Assembly (NCBI GenBank): GCA_964424125.1
Contig: CAYRHS010000082.1
Coordinates: 1-14,554 of the forward strand
DNA length: 14,554 bases
Direction: 5' to 3'
Source: CAYRHS01 sp964424125
GTDB taxonomy: Bacteria; Actinomycetota; Acidimicrobiia; IMCC26256; JAOSJL01
Shown here: piece after piece, positions 6,303 to 13,338 of the stretch
How positions within the stretch are numbered: the first letter of the stretch is position 1
How the letters are laid out: each line of letters starts with the position of its first letter
Translations under genes and position numbers: made by a program
The notes under the pieces: generated by a model
What the model was told of the DNA's origin: nothing
Databases searched by the model: none
The model's input: only the letters and a program-made list of their open reading frames with translations

Positions 6303-7513
6303 GCCCGGTGACCGGCACCCGTCTCGAGGCCCGGACCGACCCGCTGCCCGATCCGGGCCCGCTCGTCGGGTTGATGGGAGAGCACGACCTCGTCTGGTTG
6401 CGTGACGACACCGGCTTCGTCGCCCGGGGCGTGGCCGCCACCGTCCACCCGCGAGACGTCCGGAACCTGCTCGCCGACGCCCGGGTCGAAGACCACGTCG
6501 TCGGCCCGGGTACGGGCCCGATCGCAGTCGGTGCGCTCCCGTTCGCGCCGGGCGCGCCGGGATCGCTCGTCGTCCCCCGAGAGGTCGTGGCCCGCGCGCC
6601 CGACGGGCGCGCGTGGCGGACCGTCGTGGAGAACGCCGAGGTGCCCACCCCGGAACCGCGCGCCGTGAGCGACCCACAGCCGCCAGAGCACGTCGAGCTC
6701 ACGTCCCGCCCCGACCACGCGGGTTGGCGGTCGATGGTCCAGGCCGCGCTGGCACAGATCCGCCGGGGTGAGATCGGGAAGGTCGTGCTCGCGCGCGAGG
6801 TACAGGTCCACGCGCCGCACCCGTTCGCGATGGCCTCCGTGTTGCGCGCGCTCCACGACGGGCAACCCGGCTGCTACGTGTTCGCGGTCGACGGCTTCGT
6901 CGGCGCATCCCCCGAACTCCTGGTGCGGCGGGAAGGAGACGTCGTGACCTCGCGACCAATGGCCGGGTCCGTGCCCGCCGACGGGAACGAAGCCGACGCG
7001 GAGCGGGCCATCTCCCGGCTGCTCCGTTCGGGCAAGGACCGAGACGAGCACCGCGTGGTCGTCGAGGCGGTCGTGGAGACGCTGTTGGAGCACGGTGTCG
7101 ACGTCACCGCGCGCAACACGCCGGACCTGGTGCGGCTCGACACCGTCGCGCATCTCGCCACGACCGTGAGCGCCCACCTCGATGCCGGAGCGCCGTCGGC
7201 GCTGGAGCTGGCTCGGGCGTTGCACCCGACGCCCGCGGTCGGCGGGACCCCACGGGACCGCGCCGTCGCGCTCATCGGTGTGCTCGAACCCTTCGACCGC
7301 GGCCCGTACGCGGGCCCGGTGGGCTGGGTCGACGCCCGCGGGGACGGCGAGTGGGCCGTGGCGTTGCGGTGCGGTCGGATCGAAGGAGATCGCGCTCGCT
7401 GCTACGCGGGCGCGGGAATCGTGCGCGGCTCAGATCCCGACCGGGAGTGGGACGAGACGGAAGCGAAGCTCGCCCCGATGCTCTCCGCGCTGGGAGCCGG
7501 GACGCAGCGGTAG
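6299..7513 (+). CDS. menF: Isochorismate synthase (menaquinone pathway)
   Basis: This 404-residue chorismate-utilising enzyme converts chorismate to isochorismate, the entry to menaquinone synthesis. The N-terminal 140 residues are the variable half. The chorismate-binding domain (about 140-400) has GEIGKVVLAREV with Lys161 at the position of the water-activating lysine, ASPELLVRREG with Glu206 as the general-acid counterpart, SRPMAGS, LHPTPAVGGTPRD (308-320), LEPFDRGPYAGPVGW, and YAGAGIVRGSDPDREWDETEAK with Mg-binding acidic residues. LHPTPAVGG is typical of isochorismate synthases rather than anthranilate synthases. The frame is open upstream to 5963 within menG, but GTG 6299 overlaps the menG stop as GTGA and gives a normal length. 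Isochorismate could in principle feed salicylate siderophores, but the surrounding men genes argue for menaquinone. Confidence 0.93.
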   Translation: MSPVTGTRLEARTDPLPDPGPLVGLMGEHDLVWLRDDTGFVARGVAATVHPRDVRNLLADARVEDHVVGPGTGPIAVGALPFAPGAPGSLVVPREVVARAPDGRAWRTVVENAEVPTPEPRAVSDPQPPEHVELTSRPDHAGWRSMVQAALAQIRRGEIGKVVLAREVQVHAPHPFAMASVLRALHDGQPGCYVFAVDGFVGASPELLVRREGDVVTSRPMAGSVPADGNEADAERAISRLLRSGKDRDEHRVVVEAVVETLLEHGVDVTARNTPDLVRLDTVAHLATTVSAHLDAGAPSALELARALHPTPAVGGTPRDRAVALIGVLEPFDRGPYAGPVGWVDARGDGEWAVALRCGRIEGDRARCYAGAGIVRGSDPDREWDETEAKLAPMLSALGAGTQR

Positions 7514-7563
7514 CCGTTGCCCGGCGTGTTCGTAGGCGTCGTATGTGGCGCGTGAGGAACGCA

Positions 7564-9297
7564 TCAGTGGAGGGCAGCGGCGACGGCATCCACGACGGCG
7601 CGATGCCGGTCCACGTTCTGTGAGCGGTCCGAGGGGACGACCACGAGACGGACGCCTCCGTCGGCGAGCGCGCCTCGCAGCGCGGGGACGACGTCGTCGG
7701 CCCGCGTCACGCGAGACGCGCCGAGCCCGTGAAGCGCAGCGAGCTCGACGAGGTCGACGCCGTGCGGCGTGCCGAAGAGCGTCTCGAAGTGACGCGAGGC
7801 CTCCGGCGCGCTCGCCTGGGCCAGGAACGAGAAGATTCCGCCGCCGTCGTTGTCGAGCACGACGAACGTCGCGTCGAGGTTCCGGTCGTTCGCGCCGACG
7901 AGCCCGTTGGCGTCGTGGAGCAGGCAAAGATCGCCGAGTAGCGCGACCGTTGGAGCCCCCTCCGGGTCGGCGGCCGCCACGCCGAGCACCGTGCTGACGA
8001 ACCCATCGATGCCGTTGGCGCCGCGGTTGGCCAGAAAGCGGAGCCCGGACCGTGGCCGGGCGAACGCCTCGACGTCGCGCACCGGCATGCTCGAAGCGAC
8101 CACGAGCGAACCATCCGAAGGGACGGTGGCCACGACGTCGCGTGCGACCCGACCCTCGAAGGGCTCGTCCCAGGTGTCGACCAACGCGTCCACGGCGGAA
8201 CGTGCCCTGTGCTCGGCGTCGACCCATCCGGCTCGCCACGACTCGTCTGCCACCCGGATCCCGTGCTCCGCGACCCGCCGGAGCAGCGGATCAGGGGCGG
8301 CGCGCACGACGAGCTCGGCCGAACGGGCGGGATCGGGCCAGACCCCCTGATTAGCGACCACGGCTCGGCGGGCGGCGGCCTCGAGCCAGGTGAGGACGGC
8401 CCGCCCCGTCGGTGCCGCGCCGAGCTGGAGCACGACTTCGGGACGGTGGGAACCGACGAAGCGCTCGTCGCGCAGCAAGAGGTCGTAGGACGCGATCGAG
8501 TCGTCGCCGGTGCGCAGGCCCGAGAGCGGATCGGCGAGCACGGGCCAGTCGAGTGTGCTCGCGAGCTGCTCGACGACCGACGGCGAAGCGGTCGTGCCCG
8601 CGCCCGCGACGATCACGCCTTGGCGCGCGACCCCGGCGCGGCTCACGAACTCGACGGCCGCCTCGACGTCACCGTCGGTGCTTCCGGGGGAGCGGTGCTG
8701 CTCGACCGTCCACGGCCGACCGTCGGGGCGGCCCGGGGCGTCGACGAGCGGGGCCCCGGCCGGCACGAGCGGCTCACGGAACGGCAGGTTCAGATGGACG
8801 GGGCCGGGTTGCGGTCCGGTGGCGGCCCCGATCGCACGGGCGGCAACCGAGCGCCAGTGCGTTCCCGCGCCCTCGCGGTCCTCGGGCGGTCCCGGGTCGG
8901 CGAACCAGCGAACGGCGGTGCCGAAGAGACGCGTTTGGTCGATCGTCTGGCCGGCTCCGGTGTCACGCAGCTCCGGCGGACGGTCCGCGGTGCAGACGAG
9001 CATCGGCACCTGCGCGTGGTGCCCTTCGACCACCGCGGGGTGGAGGTTCACCGCCGCCGTCCCCGAGGTCGAGAGCACGACCGCGGGACGGCCGCTCGCC
9101 TTTCCGGCCCCGAGGGCGAAGAACGAGGCCGAGCGCTCGTCGAGGAACACCTCGAGCTCGATCCGGTCGTCGGCGGCCAGCGCGAGTGCGAGCGGCGTCG
9201 AGCGCGACCCCGGTGCGAGGGCGGCGTGGCGCACGCCCGCCCGTGCCCACTCGTCGACCAGCGCCCTTCCGAATGCCGTGTTCGCGTCCCGTTCCAT
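7564..9297 (-). CDS. menD: SEPHCHC synthase (2-succinyl-5-enolpyruvyl-6-hydroxy-3-cyclohexene-1-carboxylate synthase)
   Basis: This 577-residue thiamine-diphosphate enzyme joins isochorismate with 2-oxoglutarate, releasing CO2, the first committed menaquinone step. The start RDANTAFGRALVDEWARAGVRHAALAPGSRSTPLALAL is the standard MenD N-terminus. DERSASFFALG contains Glu54, the counterpart of the ThDP-activating glutamate. STSGTAAVNLHPAVVEG and the mid-domain match the family. The ThDP/Mg motif is GDLCLLHDANGL to LDNDGGGIFSFL (455-492). Length is normal. It converges with menF (50 bp between stop codons) and diverges from menH, with only 11 bp between the start codons. The menD promoter must therefore lie mostly inside the first codons of menH; no clear -10 is seen near the ATG. 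Confidence 0.95.
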   Translation of the reverse strand: MERDANTAFGRALVDEWARAGVRHAALAPGSRSTPLALALAADDRIELEVFLDERSASFFALGAGKASGRPAVVLSTSGTAAVNLHPAVVEGHHAQVPMLVCTADRPPELRDTGAGQTIDQTRLFGTAVRWFADPGPPEDREGAGTHWRSVAARAIGAATGPQPGPVHLNLPFREPLVPAGAPLVDAPGRPDGRPWTVEQHRSPGSTDGDVEAAVEFVSRAGVARQGVIVAGAGTTASPSVVEQLASTLDWPVLADPLSGLRTGDDSIASYDLLLRDERFVGSHRPEVVLQLGAAPTGRAVLTWLEAAARRAVVANQGVWPDPARSAELVVRAAPDPLLRRVAEHGIRVADESWRAGWVDAEHRARSAVDALVDTWDEPFEGRVARDVVATVPSDGSLVVASSMPVRDVEAFARPRSGLRFLANRGANGIDGFVSTVLGVAAADPEGAPTVALLGDLCLLHDANGLVGANDRNLDATFVVLDNDGGGIFSFLAQASAPEASRHFETLFGTPHGVDLVELAALHGLGASRVTRADDVVPALRGALADGGVRLVVVPSDRSQNVDRHRAVVDAVAAALH

Positions 9298-9308
9298 CAG
9301 CCGACAAG

Positions 9309-10043
9309 ATGGGGGGCGTGCGGATCGCGCTCGTCCACGGGTTCACGCAGACGGCTGCGTCGTGGAAGCCGGTGGCGGCGTTGCTCGCCGACGAGTTCGA
9401 CGTGCTGCGACTGGAGCTGCCCGGCCACGGCGACCGGTCCGACGAACGCCTGGACTTCCCCACCGCAGCCGCCTCGATCGGCGCCGAGGCCGGTCACGCC
9501 GTCTACGTCGGCTACTCGATGGGCGGCCGCCTCGTGCTTCGACTGGCGCTCGACCGGCCCGATCTCGTGCGGGCCGCGGTCCTCATCGGCGCGTCGCCGG
9601 GGATCGACGACCCGGTTGAACGGTCGCTGCGCCGCGACGCCGACGACGAGCTCGCGGTCTCGATCGAACGGGCGGGAGTCGACGCGTTCCTCGACGCGTG
9701 GCTGGCGCAACCGCTGTTCGCCACACTGCCCGACGACGCCGCCGGGTCGGCCGACCGCCGCCGCAACACGACGGCCGGGCTCGCCACGTCGCTGCGGCTC
9801 CTGGGCACGGGCACCCAGGTGCCGCTCTGGGACCGGCTCCCCGGTCTCGAGCCGCCGACACTCCTGATCGCGGGCGCGCTCGACGAGAAGTACGCGGTCC
9901 TCGCGGGCGAGATGTCGGACGTCACCGGGTCTCACGTCATCCCGGCGATCGTCGACGGCGCCGGTCACGCCGTCCACCTCGAGCGTCCCGGGGTGGTGGC
10001 GGAGCTGATCCGCGACTTCGCCACCGCCGTCGAGGAGCGCTGA
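9309..10043 (+). CDS. menH: SHCHC synthase, alpha/beta hydrolase fold (MenH)
   Basis: This 244-residue alpha/beta hydrolase (241 if GTG 9318 is used) would remove pyruvate from SEPHCHC to give SHCHC, the step after MenD. Visible are LVHGFTQTAASW (oxyanion region), LPGHGDRS, the nucleophile elbow GYSMGGR with Ser70, Asp192 in GALDEKY and His220 in GAGHAVHLERP, a full Ser-Asp-His triad. WLAQPLFATL and the KY-x-LA stretch after the acid residue are features of MenH rather than generic hydrolases. Placement against menD supports this. Start choice is uncertain: ATG 9309 has no ribosome-binding site upstream, and a G6 run (9311-9316) lies only 1 nt before GTG 9318. Its 5' end is 11 bp from the menD start. 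Confidence 0.85.
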   Translation: MGGVRIALVHGFTQTAASWKPVAALLADEFDVLRLELPGHGDRSDERLDFPTAAASIGAEAGHAVYVGYSMGGRLVLRLALDRPDLVRAAVLIGASPGIDDPVERSLRRDADDELAVSIERAGVDAFLDAWLAQPLFATLPDDAAGSADRRRNTTAGLATSLRLLGTGTQVPLWDRLPGLEPPTLLIAGALDEKYAVLAGEMSDVTGSHVIPAIVDGAGHAVHLERPGVVAELIRDFATAVEER

Positions 10044-10089
10044 CCGCAGCCACCACCACCGGCCGCGAGCGGAGCGACCGGTGCGGTCA
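10041..10089. terminator. Bidirectional hairpin spanning the menH and menA stop codons
   Basis: TGACCGCA (10041-10048) and TGCGGTCA (10082-10089) are perfect reverse complements, and each contains one of the two convergent stop codons. Inside them lie smaller nested complementary stretches, CCGG (10059-10062 with 10078-10081) and CCGC/GCGG (10063-10066 with 10069-10072). The whole 43-bp gap between menH and menA can fold on either transcript. No T-tract is present. A shared bidirectional terminator is a reasonable reading; the symmetry at the stop codons themselves is striking. Confidence 0.45.
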
Positions 10090-10980
10090 TCGCCCGACCA
10101 CCAGGCCGAGGGTGACGAGAGCGGCCCAGACCATCTCCAGGCGGCCGGTTCCCGCGAGCGCGGGGATCAACGCGCCCGGGTCGGACGCCGTGAGCACGAC
10201 CCGCACGAGGGGGGCCGCGACCGCGAGGGCGGCAAGCCCCAGCAACGACCACGGCGTGGTCCAGGCCAACGGGACGGCCATGGCGACACCGCCGAAGGCG
10301 GCGAACGCGTACAGGCGCCGCGCGCGTCGATCGCCGAGCCGGACAGCGAGGGTGCGCTTGCCGGCCGCGGCGTCGCTGGCGACGTCGCGCACGTTGTTGG
10401 CCAGCAACAGCGCAGCTGCGAGCAGCCCGACGCCGGTGGCACCCCACCAGGCCGAGGCCGGGAGCTGTCCGGCCGCGACATACGTCGTGCCGACGGTCGC
10501 GACGTACCCGAAGAACACCAGCACCGAGAGCTCCCCCAGCCCCGAGTAGCCGTACGGCCTCGGACCGCCCGTGTAGAGCCAGGCGGCCGCGATCGCGGCC
10601 GCACCGATGGCGATCAGCCACGGATTCACGGCGAGCGCGAGCACGAGCCCGGCGACCGCGGCCACGCCGAAGGCCACGAGCGCCGCGCGCTTGACCGCGG
10701 TGGGCGACGCCAGACCCGAGGCGGTCAACCGCAGCGGCCCCACCCGTGCGTGGTCGGTCCCTCGCACGCCGTCCGAGTAGTCGTTGGCGAAGTTGACGCC
10801 CACCTGGAGCGCGAGCGCGACCAGGAGCGCGAACGCGACCCGCCACCACACGGGATCGCCGACGGTCACCGCGGCCCCGGTTCCCACCGCCACGGGTGCG
10901 ATCGCGGCGCCGAGCGTGCGCGGCCGCGCGCCGGCAAGCCAGAGCCGCCAGCCGGTCAGGGCCGGGGTCGGCGCGCTCAC
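10087..10980 (-). CDS. menA: 1,4-dihydroxy-2-naphthoate polyprenyltransferase
   Basis: This 297-residue membrane prenyltransferase of the UbiA superfamily attaches a polyprenyl chain to DHNA with loss of CO2, making demethylmenaquinone. The N-terminal WLAGARPRTLGAAIAPVAVGTGAA is the usual MenA start. The first Asp-rich motif is NFANDYSDGVRGTD (63-76) and the second region is NNVRDVASDAAAGKRTLAVRLG; both bind the Mg-diphosphate of the prenyl donor. About eight to nine hydrophobic segments are visible. The GTG start at 10980 overlaps the menB stop as GTGA, so it is translationally coupled to menB. The product would be methylated by MenG from the other operon. Confidence 0.94.
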   Translation of the reverse strand: MSAPTPALTGWRLWLAGARPRTLGAAIAPVAVGTGAAVTVGDPVWWRVAFALLVALALQVGVNFANDYSDGVRGTDHARVGPLRLTASGLASPTAVKRAALVAFGVAAVAGLVLALAVNPWLIAIGAAAIAAAWLYTGGPRPYGYSGLGELSVLVFFGYVATVGTTYVAAGQLPASAWWGATGVGLLAAALLLANNVRDVASDAAAGKRTLAVRLGDRRARRLYAFAAFGGVAMAVPLAWTTPWSLLGLAALAVAAPLVRVVLTASDPGALIPALAGTGRLEMVWAALVTLGLVVGR

Positions 10981-11837
10981 GGGCGCTTCGGGAACCGGTC
11001 GAACTCGGGCCTGCGCTTCTGGACGTAGGCGTCGCGGCCCTCCTGCGCCTCCTCGGTCATGTAGTAGAGGAGCGTGGCGTCACCAGCGAGCTGCTGGAGG
11101 CCCGCGACGCCGTCGTCGGCCGCGTTCATCGACGCCTTGATCATCCGCAACGCGAGCGGGGAATGCTGCAGCATGCGCCGGCACCACGCCACCGTCTCGA
11201 CCTCGAGCTCCTCGAGTGGCACGACGGTGTTCACGAGGCCCATCTCGAACGCCTCGGTGGCGTCGTACTGGTCGCAGAGGAACCAGATCTCGCGCGCCTT
11301 CTTCTGACCCACCGAACGCGCCAACAGACCCGATCCGTAGCCACCGTCGAAGGAGCCCACGCGGGGGCCGGTCTGGCCGAAGCGAGCGTTGTCTGCCGCC
11401 ACGGTGAGATCGCACACGACGTGCAGCACGTGACCCCCGCCGATCGCGTAGCCGGCGACCATCGCGATCACCGGCTTGGGGGTGCGCCGGATCTGCACCT
11501 GGAGGTCCAGGACGTTCAGTCGGCCGATCCCCGACTCGTCGACGTAGCCGTCGTCACCCCGGATCCGCTGATCTCCGCCCGAACAGAAGGCTTCGGGACC
11601 CTCTCCGGTGAGGATGATCACGCCCGTGTCGGGATCGTCGCGGGCGACTTCGAACGCGTCGCGCAGCTCGAAGAGCGTTGTCGGCCGGAAGGCGTTGCGG
11701 ACCTCGGGACGGGCGATCGTGATCTTGGCGATCCCCTCGGCCGCTTCGTGGCGGATGTCGACGTAGCGGTCACGGTCGCGGGGCGCGACCGGCGACCAGT
11801 CGGCACCGGGCTGGATGGGGTTCTCGATGGCGCTCAT
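10977..11837 (-). CDS. menB: 1,4-dihydroxy-2-naphthoyl-CoA synthase
   Basis: This 286-residue crotonase-family enzyme closes OSB-CoA to DHNA-CoA. Diagnostic stretches are YVDIRHEAAEGIAKITIARPEVRNAF, FCSGGDQ (84-90), AGYAIGGGHVLHVVCDLTVAADNARFGQTGPRVGSFDGGYGSG (128-170), FLCDQYDATEAFEMGLVN and the tail GRDAYVQKRRPEFDRFPKRP. The Gln-Thr-Gly (155-157) is the arrangement of bicarbonate-dependent (type I) MenB proteins, in contrast to the acidic residue of type II. Asp164 in SFDGGYG is the conserved active-site aspartate. The ATG at 11837 lies 9 nt after a TACAGT -10 box, implying an almost leaderless mRNA. It leads a menB-menA operon and carries the second copy of the merR operator at its promoter. 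Confidence 0.96.
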   Translation of the reverse strand: MSAIENPIQPGADWSPVAPRDRDRYVDIRHEAAEGIAKITIARPEVRNAFRPTTLFELRDAFEVARDDPDTGVIILTGEGPEAFCSGGDQRIRGDDGYVDESGIGRLNVLDLQVQIRRTPKPVIAMVAGYAIGGGHVLHVVCDLTVAADNARFGQTGPRVGSFDGGYGSGLLARSVGQKKAREIWFLCDQYDATEAFEMGLVNTVVPLEELEVETVAWCRRMLQHSPLALRMIKASMNAADDGVAGLQQLAGDATLLYYMTEEAQEGRDAYVQKRRPEFDRFPKRP

Positions 11838-11846
11838 GGCGCCCCG

Positions 11847-11881
11847 ACTGTAGGAGCGATCACTCCCGCGATGCACTCCCG
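11847..11881 (-). promoter_or_regulatory. menB-menA promoter with MerR-type operator (site B) and a partial second copy
   Basis: On the minus strand, bases 11868 to 11851 read CGGGAGTGATCGCTCCTA, identical over 18 bases to site A and in the same orientation relative to the downstream gene. The TA begins the -10 box TACAGT (11852-11847), and the ATG follows after 9 nt. The 14-bp palindrome core is 11853-11866. Directly upstream, CGGGAGTGCATCGC (11881-11868) repeats the left part of the operator with one inserted C, so two sites may be stacked. A clear -35 is not seen, as expected for an activator-dependent or MerR-type promoter. The region is also upstream of menE. Confidence 0.62.
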
Positions 11882-11887
11882 GCCTCG

Positions 11888-11893
11888 TAGCCT
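11888..11893 (+). promoter_or_regulatory. Candidate -10 box for menE
   Basis: TAGCCT fits TANNNT and ends 6 nt before the menE ATG at 11900, which would give a leaderless transcript. The matching -35 region (about 11865-11870) would overlap the menB operator, so one bound regulator could affect both directions. No Shine-Dalgarno sequence precedes menE. The motif is short and the call is weak. Confidence 0.3.
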
Positions 11894-11899
11894 GCACGT

Positions 11900-13078
11900 A
11901 TGGCCGATCGCCCCCTGCTCGCGGTGCTCCTGCCCCGGAGGGAAGCGGCGGCCGAGATCGACCGGGCATGGGACCGGGGCGAGGCGGTCCTCGGGCTCGA
12001 CCCCCGCGCACCGGCTGCCGAGATCCGGGCGCGGCTCGAGGACCTCCGCCCCACCCACCTCGTCGACGTTGACGGGCGGCGGTTGCTCCCCGGCGGCGTC
12101 CCGGTCGACGAAGACGTGGCCGCGGTCGTCGGGACCTCGGGGACGACGGGAACACCGCGCGGCGTGGAGCTCTCTCGCGCCGGGATGCAGTCGATGGGCC
12201 ACGCGGTGGCCACCGCGTTGGGCGTCGACGCGGCCGACACGTGGCTGGTCTGCCAGCCGCGGCAACATGTCGCGGGCCTCGCCATCCTGGCTCGCTGCCG
12301 CGTCGCCGGCGTGGGCCTCGTCGTCCAGGACGGCTTCGACGTCGCCGCGGTCGCGAGTGCACCCGAAGCGCACGGCGCGACCGTCGTTTCCCTCGTCCCG
12401 ACGATGCTGCACCGGTGGCTGGAACGGGGGGCGCACGTCGATCGCTACCGGACGTTGCTCGTGGGCGGGGCCGCACTCGCGCCGACGCTGCGCGCCCGGG
12501 CCGAAGCCGCCGGTGCCAACGTCGTCGCCACCTACGGACTCTCGGAGACGTGGGGCGGGTGCGTCCACGAGGGCTGGGCGGAACGGGACCTCGAGCTGCG
12601 TCTGGGGGCGAGCGGCGAGATCCAGCTGCGGGGCCCGGTCGTCATGCGCGGGTACCGGCTCGACGTCGACGGCACCGCCGCAGCGTTCACGAACGATCGC
12701 TGGCTCAAGACGGGCGACCTGGGCGAGCTCGACGCGCGCGGTCGCCTCCGGGTCGTCGACCGGATCAAGGACCTGGTCGTCACGGGCGGCGTCAACGTCA
12801 GCCCGTTCGAGGTCGAGACGGTCCTCTCCGAGCGCTCCGACATCGCCGACGTCTGCGTCACCGGGGCCCCGGACGACGAATGGGGCGAACGCGTCGTGGC
12901 CCACGTCGTCCCGGCCGAACCGGATCACCCACCGAGCCTCGAGGATCTGCGCGCCTTCGCCCGGGATCGTCTGGCAGAAGCCAAGCTCCCCCGGGAGCTC
13001 CGCCTCGTAGCGGCGATCCCCCGGACGGCGAGCGGCAAGCCGCGTCGAGCGACGCTCGCTACAGCTCTTCGACGGTGA
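11900..13078 (+). CDS. menE: o-Succinylbenzoate-CoA ligase, short actinobacterial type
   Basis: This 392-residue adenylate-forming enzyme would activate OSB to OSB-CoA, the substrate of the divergent menB. AMP-binding motifs are in order: TSGTTGTPRGVE (79-90), the YGLSET motif, LKTGDLGELD, DRIKDLVVTGGVNVSPFEVE and, near the end, PRTASGKPRR with the catalytic Lys380. It lacks roughly 100 residues at the N-terminus compared with typical acyl-CoA synthetases. Short MenE proteins of about 360-400 residues are known in actinobacteria, so this is not a truncation. The ATG lies 62 bp from the menB start. Its last 20 bp overlap the 3' end of the convergent ferredoxin gene. The assignment relies on length, motifs and the men context; motifs alone do not fix the acid substrate. 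Confidence 0.88.
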   Translation: MADRPLLAVLLPRREAAAEIDRAWDRGEAVLGLDPRAPAAEIRARLEDLRPTHLVDVDGRRLLPGGVPVDEDVAAVVGTSGTTGTPRGVELSRAGMQSMGHAVATALGVDAADTWLVCQPRQHVAGLAILARCRVAGVGLVVQDGFDVAAVASAPEAHGATVVSLVPTMLHRWLERGAHVDRYRTLLVGGAALAPTLRARAEAAGANVVATYGLSETWGGCVHEGWAERDLELRLGASGEIQLRGPVVMRGYRLDVDGTAAAFTNDRWLKTGDLGELDARGRLRVVDRIKDLVVTGGVNVSPFEVETVLSERSDIADVCVTGAPDDEWGERVVAHVVPAEPDHPPSLEDLRAFARDRLAEAKLPRELRLVAAIPRTASGKPRRATLATALRR

Positions 13079-13259
13079 TCGCGTCCTCGGGGCAGTTCTT
13101 GGCACCGATCCGCGCCTGGTCGACGAGTGCCCCGGTCACGACCTCCTCCGGGATGCGGCAGTAGCCGTACTCATCGGACTCGAACACGTCGGGAGCCAGC
13201 GCGTAGCAGCGCCCGTGCCCCGTGCAGAGGTCGGAATCGACGCGCACTCGCAGCTCCAT
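13059..13259 (-). CDS. Small [3Fe-4S]-type ferredoxin
   Basis: This 66-residue electron carrier begins MELRVRVDSDLCTGHGRCYALAPDVF and ends with IGAKNCPEDAITVEEL. The cluster ligands are in C-x2-H-x2-C and a late Cys-Pro, the pattern of actinobacterial single-cluster ferredoxins that serve cytochrome P450s. The second cysteine of a [4Fe-4S] site is replaced by His, which favours a [3Fe-4S] cluster. ATG 13259 is chosen because the frame upstream lacks ferredoxin-like sequence. GGAG lies 8 nt before it, and TATCGT (13306-13301, minus strand) is a possible -10. No P450 or ferredoxin reductase is in the window, so the partner is unknown. Its stop lies inside the end of menE (20-bp convergent overlap). 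Confidence 0.88.
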   Translation of the reverse strand: MELRVRVDSDLCTGHGRCYALAPDVFESDEYGYCRIPEEVVTGALVDQARIGAKNCPEDAITVEEL

Positions 13260-13338
13260 CAGCAGTGCTCCCCACTCGGGCGTCGTGGCGTCACGAGCAC
13301 ACGATAATTCCGCTCGGCTGGCGCCAAGACGTCGAGGA

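Noticed and set aside
7514..7563. Terminator hairpin in the 50-bp menF/menD convergent gap
   Set aside because: Only a short bulged pairing could be drawn between the flanks; it is no better than chance.
8209..9867. A 552-residue + strand frame across menD and menH
   Set aside because: Its sequence is low-complexity Arg/Gly/Ser-rich and antisense to the unmistakable menD, then out of frame over menH.
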